A DNA stretch of 45,743 bases, from NCBI GenBank assembly GCA_020057555.1, contig JAGVFR010000014.1, positions 1-45,743 on the forward strand. Direction: 5' to 3'. This DNA comes from a bacterium (GTDB lineage Bacteria; Patescibacteriota; Patescibacteriia; UBA9934; GWF2-40-263). Each line of letters starts with the position of its first letter. Position 1 is the stretch's first letter. The translations under genes were made by a program, and so were the position numbers. Below are positions 26,308-32,285 of this stretch, piece by piece. The notes under the pieces were generated by a model. The model ran no database searches, had not been told where the DNA came from, and saw only the letters and a list, made by a program, of their open reading frames with translations.

Positions 26308-26314
26308 GTTGCAG

Positions 26315-26464
26315 TATGTCCGGTAGGACAACAATGATCTGTCACCTGTTCTGCTGGGCGTTAATACAGTCTGTACGACACCCTACGTAGGGAGTTCGTA
26401 ACAATGTCAGTCAAAGAAATACTAACAAGTAATAAATATCATTGTTGTACTACCGGGTATGTCC
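26315..26464. mobile_element. Inverted-repeat element between promoter and MFS start
   Basis: 19-bp inverted arms with one mismatch (26320-26338 CCGGTAGGACAACAATGAT; 26438-26456) enclose ~100 bp containing the palindrome CCCTACGTAGGG. TATGTCC is repeated directly outside/overlapping the two ends (26315-26321 and 26458-26464), as expected for a target duplication of 4-7 bp. As RNA the arms would pair, placing the stem 2 nt before the MFS ATG. It is either a short insertion or a regulatory leader. Confidence 0.6.
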
Positions 26465-27652
26465 ATCCAAACATCTCACAAACGCTCTTTTGCTCATCTT
26501 TCAGCACTTCCGACTTTGGCTTCAAATCGAATGATCGCGTTTATAGGCTCGAGCATTGTTGGAGTTTTCCTTCCAATTTATATTTTTGAATTTTTTGGTC
26601 TTTCAATTACACACGTTTTAGCTTGGTTTGCGATTAACTTTGCGTTTAAACTTCCATTCTACGTTCCGGCTGCCAAAATATTTTCACGCGCAGGACTTGT
26701 TGTGAGTATGGTTATAGGGACTATTGGACTCGTGATCTTTTATTGGATGTTTTTTTTGCTCGATCACGGAAGTTCGATAAATCCATTTGTTTTGATGGCA
26801 ATCGGAATCGTAGGACTCATGCTTGATGGTGTTTTTTATTGGTCGCCGTATCACATTGATTTTGCAAAATTTTCAGACGCGAATCACAGAGGCAAACAAC
26901 TTGGAATATATTATGGTTTGCAAGAAGCGGTTAGCATTCTCACTCCACTTATAGCTGCGTTTATTTTGATGCGTTTTGGTTATGAAATGAATTTTTTTGT
27001 CGGACTACTACTCACAACAGCTTCAATTATTCCACTTTTTTTCGTTTCAAAATATAAAGTGACTTATGAATTTGGTTACTTTGAAAGTTTTCGAAAACTT
27101 TTTTCAAAAAAATATATTGCAATGACGCTTTCAATGGCGGCACTTGGAGCTGAAAATATTGTCGGCGTTATTGTTTGGCCGATTTTTTTGTTTTCCGTTT
27201 TTAACGGAAATTATTTAGAAGTCGGTTTTGTAACAGCCGTGATCGTTGTGATTAGTATGATTGTTGAATTGATCGTTGGTCGCCAAATTGATCATTTGAC
27301 AGCGCAAAAAATGTTGAAATTTGGTTCGTGGATTTATGCGCTTGGATGGATTGCAAAAGGATTTGTTCAAACAATCACAGGAGTTTTTGCGGCTTCAACT
27401 TTTCACAGTTTTGGTTCGATTATGATGCGCATGCCGCTTGATACAATGAGCTATCAGCAAGCGGCCGACTCCGGACATTACATTGACGAATTTACTGTTT
27501 TGCGAGAGATGGCAATCGGAATTGGAAGAGTTGCGATTTTAGTTCTGTTGATTCCGGTCACGATGAATTTTTCAATCGGTTCAGCATTTTTTATCGCGGC
27601 CCTTGTTTCACTTGGTGTGAATTGGCTCGCGCAATATAAAACGCAAGAATAA
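26459..27652 (+). CDS. MFS transporter
   Basis: 397 aa, 11-12 TM helices in two halves around a central loop (SKYKVTYEFGYFESFRKLFSKK, ~200-220). Loop signatures are weak, so the substrate is unknown. The ATG at 26459 has no SD. Upstream lie a -10 box and the inverted-repeat element, plus a short SD-led frame at 26404 (MSVKEILTSN...) that overlaps the MFS start in another frame and might act as a leader peptide. Convergent with the DsbA-like gene; they share the terminator at 27651-27690. Confidence 0.8.
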   Translation: MSIQTSHKRSFAHLSALPTLASNRMIAFIGSSIVGVFLPIYIFEFFGLSITHVLAWFAINFAFKLPFYVPAAKIFSRAGLVVSMVIGTIGLVIFYWMFFLLDHGSSINPFVLMAIGIVGLMLDGVFYWSPYHIDFAKFSDANHRGKQLGIYYGLQEAVSILTPLIAAFILMRFGYEMNFFVGLLLTTASIIPLFFVSKYKVTYEFGYFESFRKLFSKKYIAMTLSMAALGAENIVGVIVWPIFLFSVFNGNYLEVGFVTAVIVVISMIVELIVGRQIDHLTAQKMLKFGSWIYALGWIAKGFVQTITGVFAASTFHSFGSIMMRMPLDTMSYQQAADSGHYIDEFTVLREMAIGIGRVAILVLLIPVTMNFSIGSAFFIAALVSLGVNWLAQYKTQE

Positions 27653-27690
27653 AAAATACTGCTTTCGACTTGGCTCAGGCAGTATTTTTT
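27651..27690. terminator. Bidirectional terminator between MFS and DsbA-like genes
   Basis: Perfect 12-bp arms AAAAAATACTGC/GCAGTATTTTTT, with A/T runs serving both directions. The loop is a variant of the dispersed TTCGACAAGCTCAGG motif. Confidence 0.88.
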
Positions 27691-27695
27691 GGTTC

Positions 27696-28445
27696 TTATT
27701 TTGCAAGTAGTTGGTCAATCGCGGAAGAGACAGAACTGTATGGGAGGGCGCCTTTTATCGGAATTGCATTTCCATCTTGGTCAATAATGAACGATCCGGG
27801 TGTTCCAGTGACTCCAGCTGCTACCCCTCCTTGATATTGTGATTCGATTTTATCGCTGTATTTTGAGTTATCGTAGCAAGTCTGCCATTGGCTTACGTTT
27901 AACCCAAGTTCTGTTGCAAGTTGTTTGTAGTAATCACTACTAAGTGATTCCTGATTTTCAAACAATTTATCCGCATACTCCCAAAATTTGTTTTGTTCTG
28001 CAGCGCACTCGGCTGCGTTAGCCGCTGGCAAAGCTTCTGGATGGAACGAAAGCGGATAATGTCGCAAAATCCATCTAACTTTTCCATTATAGTCTGTCAT
28101 GACTTGTTGCATTGTTGGATGAAAACGACTGCAGAACGGACATTCAAAATCCGAATACTCAATAACTGTGATTGGAGCGTTTTTATCTCCTCGAACATGA
28201 TCAGAGTCGTTTACGACAGGAACAGCTTCTGGAGTCGGCACTGTACCATCATCTGCAACAACAAGATCTGTGTTGGTATCCGTAGGAACATCACCATTGT
28301 TTGCCAGCCCAAGTGAACACGAGCCTTTTAGTACACAATTTCCCAAAATAATAAACCCAAGCGTTCCAAGAACGAGAATTGCTGTGATAAAACCTACCCA
28401 AAAAGAGGTTTTGGATGGAAGAGAGTCGAAGAATGAGTTTGGCAT
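27696..28445 (-). CDS. Membrane-anchored DsbA-like thiol oxidoreductase
   Basis: 249 aa: N-terminal TM helix (FWVGFITAILVLGTLGFIIL), an acidic Pro/Asp linker, then a thioredoxin-fold DsbA-like domain with active site ECPFCSRFHP and cis-proline loop VTGTPGSFIID. By family it makes disulfides in exported proteins; the cysteine-bearing orphan lipoprotein is a plausible client (inference). Two further cysteines (AAECAAEQ, WQTCYDN) lie in the helical insertion. No SD; a pyrimidine heptad repeat precedes the ATG. Confidence 0.9.
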   Translation of the reverse strand: MPNSFFDSLPSKTSFWVGFITAILVLGTLGFIILGNCVLKGSCSLGLANNGDVPTDTNTDLVVADDGTVPTPEAVPVVNDSDHVRGDKNAPITVIEYSDFECPFCSRFHPTMQQVMTDYNGKVRWILRHYPLSFHPEALPAANAAECAAEQNKFWEYADKLFENQESLSSDYYKQLATELGLNVSQWQTCYDNSKYSDKIESQYQGGVAAGVTGTPGSFIIDQDGNAIPIKGALPYSSVSSAIDQLLAK

Positions 28446-28490
28446 AAATTAGAAGTAAGAATAAAGAAGCGAGAAGTTAGAGAAGTTTAG
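28446..28490. repeat. Degenerate AGAAGTTAG-type repeat upstream of the DsbA-like gene
   Basis: On the minus strand CTTCTNN units (acttctc, taacttct, cgcttctt, tattctt, acttcta) run up to the start codon, as upstream of rpsT (36119-36145). Confidence 0.5.
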
Positions 28491-28541
28491 TAAACGTATA
28501 CTAGCACAAATAGTAAAGATGAGGAAAGGATGAAAGTGTCG

Positions 28542-28547
28542 TATAAT
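28542..28547 (+). promoter_or_regulatory. -10 box of the Xer gene (leaderless layout)
   Basis: TATAAT exactly 8 nt before the ATG at 28556; no SD. A convincing -35 is not seen. Confidence 0.5.
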
Positions 28548-28555
28548 TAATTTGT

Positions 28556-29479
28556 ATGAAATTGCTTGATTCACTTATTACGGATTTTCTTGAATATCTT
28601 GAAGTTGAGAGAGGACGTTCAGAAAGAACGATTCGTAATTATGATTTTTATTTGAAACGATTTTCAAAATGGGCTGGGAATCCGACTCCCAAAAAAATTA
28701 CTCGTGACACAATTCATAGATATCGTCTTTGGCTGAATCGTTTAACAGAAGGTCGTGAAGGTGAAACTTTGAAAAAAAGTACGCAGAATTATCATCTCAT
28801 CGCGCTTCGATCTTTTTTGAAATATCTGGCTCGTCAGGATATTTTATCCATTCCGCCAGAGCAGATTGAACTTGCCAAACAATCAAAACGAACGGTTGAA
28901 TTTTTGGAAGCTGAAGAATTAAATCGTTTGCTTTCGGTTGCGAAAAAGAAAGCTATTGGAATTATTGGAATGCGCGATTTTGCGATTTTGGAACTTTTAT
29001 TTGCAACTGGTATGCGCGTTAGCGAACTTGCAAATTTGAAAATTGAACAAGTGAATTTGAAACGTGATGAATTTACTGTTCGCGGTAAAGGCGACAAACC
29101 ACGAGTTGTTTTTTTGTCTGATTCAGCAAAAGAAGCTTTGAAATCCTATCTTGCAAAACGTCATGACACTTCCCCGTTTATGTTTGTGTCTCATGATCGC
29201 GCGAAAGCCGGACGAAAAAATACTGGACCGATCACATCTCGTTCGATTCAAAGAATTGTTGAGAGAGATGCCACAGAAGCAGGTATTACAAAAAAAATAA
29301 CACCACATACACTGCGACACACGTTCGCAACTGATTTGTTGTTGTCTGGCGCTGACATTCGATCTGTTCAATCAATGCTTGGACATGAATCAATTACAAC
29401 AACACAGGTTTACACGCATATTACGAACAAACAAATGAAAGAAGTGCACAAAAAGTTTCACGGACAGAATCGAGAATAA
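28556..29479 (+). CDS. xerC: Tyrosine recombinase XerC/XerD-like
   Basis: 307 aa. An N-terminal SAM-like core-binding domain (FLEYLEVERGRSERTIRNYD) is followed by a catalytic domain with all residues: Arg in ATGMRVSELANL, Lys in RGKGDKPRVV, HTLRHTFAT (HxxR), GHESITTTQVYTHI with second His and nucleophile Tyr. Size and single copy here fit a chromosome-dimer-resolving Xer protein rather than a phage integrase; whether C or D cannot be told. Confidence 0.88.
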   Translation: MKLLDSLITDFLEYLEVERGRSERTIRNYDFYLKRFSKWAGNPTPKKITRDTIHRYRLWLNRLTEGREGETLKKSTQNYHLIALRSFLKYLARQDILSIPPEQIELAKQSKRTVEFLEAEELNRLLSVAKKKAIGIIGMRDFAILELLFATGMRVSELANLKIEQVNLKRDEFTVRGKGDKPRVVFLSDSAKEALKSYLAKRHDTSPFMFVSHDRAKAGRKNTGPITSRSIQRIVERDATEAGITKKITPHTLRHTFATDLLLSGADIRSVQSMLGHESITTTQVYTHITNKQMKEVHKKFHGQNRE

Positions 29480-29501
29480 AAAAAGATAAAACTATTAACA
29501 T

Positions 29502-29530
29502 AAAAACCCCAGAACAAGTCTGAGGTTTTT
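29502..29530 (+). terminator. Xer terminator
   Basis: AAAAACC(C)CAGA-ACAAG-TCTG(A)GGTTTTT: an 11-bp stem with one mismatch and a T5 end, 22 nt after the stop. Confidence 0.7.
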
Positions 29531-29533
29531 ATG

Positions 29534-29609
29534 TGGGGCGACCACCGGGAATTGAACCCGGATCAGGAGAGCCACAATCTCCTGTGTTAACCGTTACACC
29601 ATGGCCGCC
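29534..29609 (-). tRNA. tRNA-His (GTG)
   Basis: Minus-strand cloverleaf with anticodon loop TTGTGGC, T-arm CCGGG-TTCAATT-CCCGG, discriminator C73 and encoded CCA. The extra G-1 (29609) pairing with C73, hallmark of tRNA-His, is encoded. Confidence 0.95.
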
Positions 29610-29656
29610 ATGCAACAGAAAAATAACAATAAAAACCTGAAAGGTCAAAAGCTATT

Positions 29657-29734
29657 CTGGTGGCCCGGGGGGGACTTGAACCCTCAACCTTGAGTTTAGA
29701 ACACTCCTGCTCTATCCAGTTGAGCTACCGGGCC
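29657..29734 (-). tRNA. tRNA-Arg (TCT)
   Basis: Minus-strand cloverleaf: acceptor GGCCCGG/CCGGGCC, D-arm GCTC...GAGC, anticodon loop GTTCTAA (TCT), T-arm GAGGG-TTCAAGT-CCCCC, A73 and encoded CCA. Position 32 is G, which is uncommon. Confidence 0.92.
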
Positions 29735-29784
29735 GCGCAAGCAGTGTAATCTATCTTAACTTTTTTGTTGAGTCAATCCCAACA

Positions 29785-29813
29785 TTGACATATCCTTTTT
29801 CTTCAGGCACACT
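29785..29813 (+). promoter_or_regulatory. Candidate promoter of the orphan 349-aa gene
   Basis: Consensus -35 TTGACA (29785-29790), 17 nt, then CACACT (29808-29813; poor -10). The ~80-nt leader contains hairpins CTCATCGG/CCGGTGAG (29826-29847) and GCCC/GGGC. Confidence 0.35.
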
Positions 29814-29892
29814 ATCGGTCGCCTGCTCATCGGAAAGTACCGGTGAGGTGCAACTAGACAGCCCAAACAGGGCAAAACGGAAAGAGGGTTCA

Positions 29893-30942
29893 ATGAATCA
29901 GGGCCAGGTTCTGGAAAGAGCGATCAACTTCAAGTGGGATTGGGGCACGATCACGCTGAAGAGCGCGGTTGGCCCCCAGAAGCAGATCGCCGAGCTGGCC
30001 AAGCAGTTGATCATGCAGGGGTTGCCCCCGGCAGGGATCATCTGTTTTGGAATCAGCAAGACAGGGGTAGACTCGCACCTGGTATACATCGAGCCAACTG
30101 ACAGGATCAGCACTGCGGCAGACATTGCCGCCATGTGCGGAATCTTTTCAAAGGCAGAAGTATTCGGGTTTCTTCTCGGAGATCATAACTACGCGTCGTT
30201 TTTCTCGAGCATGGAAAACGGCGTCATGATCTCTGTCTGGGACAAAGGCTTCAAGACAGACAAGTATTCCGATATCACCTACAAGAGTTTTTGCGATGCC
30301 ATCTTTGATGAGGATGGCAAAGTGAGAGGCTCGGATTCGACCACACTTCTACTTCTTTCTCGTCAGGGCGAACGCATTCTGTGCGCAAACCTCAATGGCG
30401 GCATGGATCAGATCACAGAGATCATGTCTCCGGTCAACCTCGGATTCCCGACCTTTGGCGTGGTTGCTCGCAAGATCATTCTCACAGCGCAGATGGACAA
30501 CAATCAGGTCTACGCAATCAGCGTGAACAAGATCATCCAGACTATCAAAACAGGTGATCTCCCAAGATGGGAAGTGCGGTCACTTCTCGTCGACCAAGTC
30601 GAGGACATTTCTTTGCCCGTTGACGAGTCTGGTACAACAGTGGTCATCACTGCTGTAAAATACGGCAGACGACTTCTTTTTCCGGCCGTTGTTTTGCCAG
30701 ATTTGACAAATGGTCTTCGGATCACTCTGTGCATCGGTCATTCTGTGACCGAGATCCAGAGGACTGATCCTGCCCCACAGCGCATCGATGTCGCGGCCAA
30801 TTTCGTGGTTGCCAGACAGAACAACGGCGGGCCCAATCGTCTGCACATTACGACGATTGAAAAGTATGCGACAGGAAACGCTTCGTTCATCGCAATGATC
30901 GATCGCGCAACCTCTGGCGACTTTTCAAGAGCAATAGCCTAG
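29893..30942 (+). CDS. Orphan protein, 349 aa, unknown function
   Basis: Soluble protein with no signal peptide or TM helix; alternating beta-strand/helix character (IICFGISKTGVDSHLVYIEP; TTLLLLSRQGERILCANLNG). No family recognised. I chose the ATG at 29893 because AGAGGG lies 4-9 nt upstream; an open frame extends to 29785 but begins within the promoter. Codon use is markedly GC-richer than in flanking polA, holA or Xer genes, and the gene sits directly after a tRNA pair, a common landing place for transferred DNA. It has its own terminator. Confidence 0.7.
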   Translation: MNQGQVLERAINFKWDWGTITLKSAVGPQKQIAELAKQLIMQGLPPAGIICFGISKTGVDSHLVYIEPTDRISTAADIAAMCGIFSKAEVFGFLLGDHNYASFFSSMENGVMISVWDKGFKTDKYSDITYKSFCDAIFDEDGKVRGSDSTTLLLLSRQGERILCANLNGGMDQITEIMSPVNLGFPTFGVVARKIILTAQMDNNQVYAISVNKIIQTIKTGDLPRWEVRSLLVDQVEDISLPVDESGTTVVITAVKYGRRLLFPAVVLPDLTNGLRITLCIGHSVTEIQRTDPAPQRIDVAANFVVARQNNGGPNRLHITTIEKYATGNASFIAMIDRATSGDFSRAIA

Positions 30943-30969
30943 TCGTGATCGCAGTCTGACGTTCTCACT

Positions 30970-31003
30970 TGCCGCCCTTGGATTTATTCAGGGCGGTTTT
31001 TTA
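30970..31003 (+). terminator. Terminator of the orphan 349-aa gene
   Basis: GCCGCCCT-TGGATTTATTC-AGGGCGGT followed by T6: strong GC-rich stem with U-tract. Confidence 0.9.
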
Positions 31004-31045
31004 TTTTCAAGAAAAAGCTCCCGAGGTTGGGGAGCAGGTGTCGGT

Positions 31046-31390
31046 TCACAGCCAACCGACAAATAGCAATGCGGCGATCACTGCGAAGTGGCACAACTGG
31101 TCAGCCCAAATGGTCTTTATCACCTTCATGCGTGCCGAGAGCGTATCTATCAGCACATGTGTTGCGAAGATGACAAGTGCGAACAAGACGCTTGGGACCA
31201 GTGGTGTGCGACCGTCAAGCAGTGCGAGCAAGGCCGCGAACGGAGCTGTGTATGTCGCGCTGTGGTAGATCAGTACTTCGACGTTTTTTCCTTTCTCCAT
31301 TGCCATCCACGCACTCTGAAAAGCGAAGTCCCCGATGAAGTGCGCGCACAAGTACAGGATCGAAAGGTTGAACAGGGTCAGAGCGATCAT
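31046..31390 (-). CDS. DUF3307 membrane protein
   Basis: 114 aa, three to four TM helices. The DUF3307 pattern is visible: AHFIGDFAFQSAWMAMEK near the N-terminus, LIYHSATYT, FATHVLIDTLSARM and IWADQLCHFAVI near the end. Function of the family is unknown. The start has a perfect AGGAGG 6 nt upstream. Codon use is GC-rich like the neighbouring orphan. Divergent from the TrmB-like regulator. Confidence 0.75.
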   Translation of the reverse strand: MIALTLFNLSILYLCAHFIGDFAFQSAWMAMEKGKNVEVLIYHSATYTAPFAALLALLDGRTPLVPSVLFALVIFATHVLIDTLSARMKVIKTIWADQLCHFAVIAALLFVGWL

Positions 31391-31520
31391 GACACACCTC
31401 CTTCTTCTGTTGTCTAATGAGAGAGTAATTCATAGTGAAAATATTCCAATAGAATGTGTCCTATTTTTCGACAACACTTCCTCTTTTAAAAAAAACGATC
31501 TATTGTGATTATATATGCGT

Positions 31521-32276
31521 ATGAAATATCCGCCGGATCTCATAAAGGGACTTGGCGCGTACGGACTTGACGAAAAAGAAGTCAAAGTATATTTGGCTGG
31601 ACTTGAACTTGGATCTTCAACGGTTCTTGGTCTTTCAAGACGGACAGAATTGCCACGCACGACTTTATATCCAATTTTGGATAGATTGGTTCGACACGAA
31701 GTTTTTCGTTTAGGCAAAGAGAAAAAAACAACAGTTTATATTGCGGAACCTCCTGACACTCTTGAAATGGTGATGAGAGAACGAGGAAAATTATTTTCAA
31801 AAACAATGCCTTTGCTTCAAATGTTAAAAGATACAGTTGAAGAAGGGCCAGGGATTACAATTTATGAAGGCACTGACGGATTCAAACGAATGTGGAAACA
31901 ACTCTTTCAATCTGGGGTAAAAGAATATCGGTTAATTACAACAGGGGTTGGACTTCTTGATTATGTAAAAGAGCGTTACATTGTTAAACGCATTATCGCA
32001 GAAAGAATTAAACGCGGAATTAAGAGCCGTCAGCTTATTCCTGTTTGTCGTGATGCAAAAAAGATTGTTGAAAAAGATAAAGAAGAATTGCGCGAATCAC
32101 GTTTTCTTCCAGAAGGTACTGTTCTTCCTGCTACCATTATTACTTTTGCAGGAAATATTGCTTTCATAACAACACGAAAAGAAAATACAATGATTATTTT
32201 GGCATCTGGAGACATTGCTCGTAGTTACGAAACTCTGTTTGACTTGATTTGGGACAGGGCGGAAAGACCATGTTAA
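31521..32276 (+). CDS. TrmB-family HTH transcriptional regulator
   Basis: 251 aa. The N-terminal winged helix (LGAYGLDEKEVKVYLAGLEL, then LSRRTELPRTTLYPILDRLV) is followed by a C-terminal effector-like PLD-type domain (EGTDGFKRMWKQLF...ITFAGNIAFITTRKENTMII). TrmB proteins are common in archaea and CPR; the regulated genes are unknown. Divergence from DUF3307 and closeness to polA suggest candidates. Two ATGs (31515, 31521); the second is 8 nt from an extended -10 (TGTGATTAT, 31504-31512), matching the leaderless layout. Confidence 0.82.
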   Translation: MKYPPDLIKGLGAYGLDEKEVKVYLAGLELGSSTVLGLSRRTELPRTTLYPILDRLVRHEVFRLGKEKKTTVYIAEPPDTLEMVMRERGKLFSKTMPLLQMLKDTVEEGPGITIYEGTDGFKRMWKQLFQSGVKEYRLITTGVGLLDYVKERYIVKRIIAERIKRGIKSRQLIPVCRDAKKIVEKDKEELRESRFLPEGTVLPATIITFAGNIAFITTRKENTMIILASGDIARSYETLFDLIWDRAERPC

Positions 32277-32285
32277 ACTGTGGCC

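Noticed and set aside
26404-26589. 61-codon frame as an independent gene
   Set aside because: It has an SD (GGGAG), but most of it overlaps the MFS gene and the peptide lacks protein-like character; kept only as a possible leader peptide.
29534-29609. tRNA-His apparently lacking G-1
   Set aside because: A first alignment shifted by one base suggested no G-1. Correct alignment gives acceptor GCGGCCA/TGGTCGC with an encoded G-1 opposite C73, so it is canonical.
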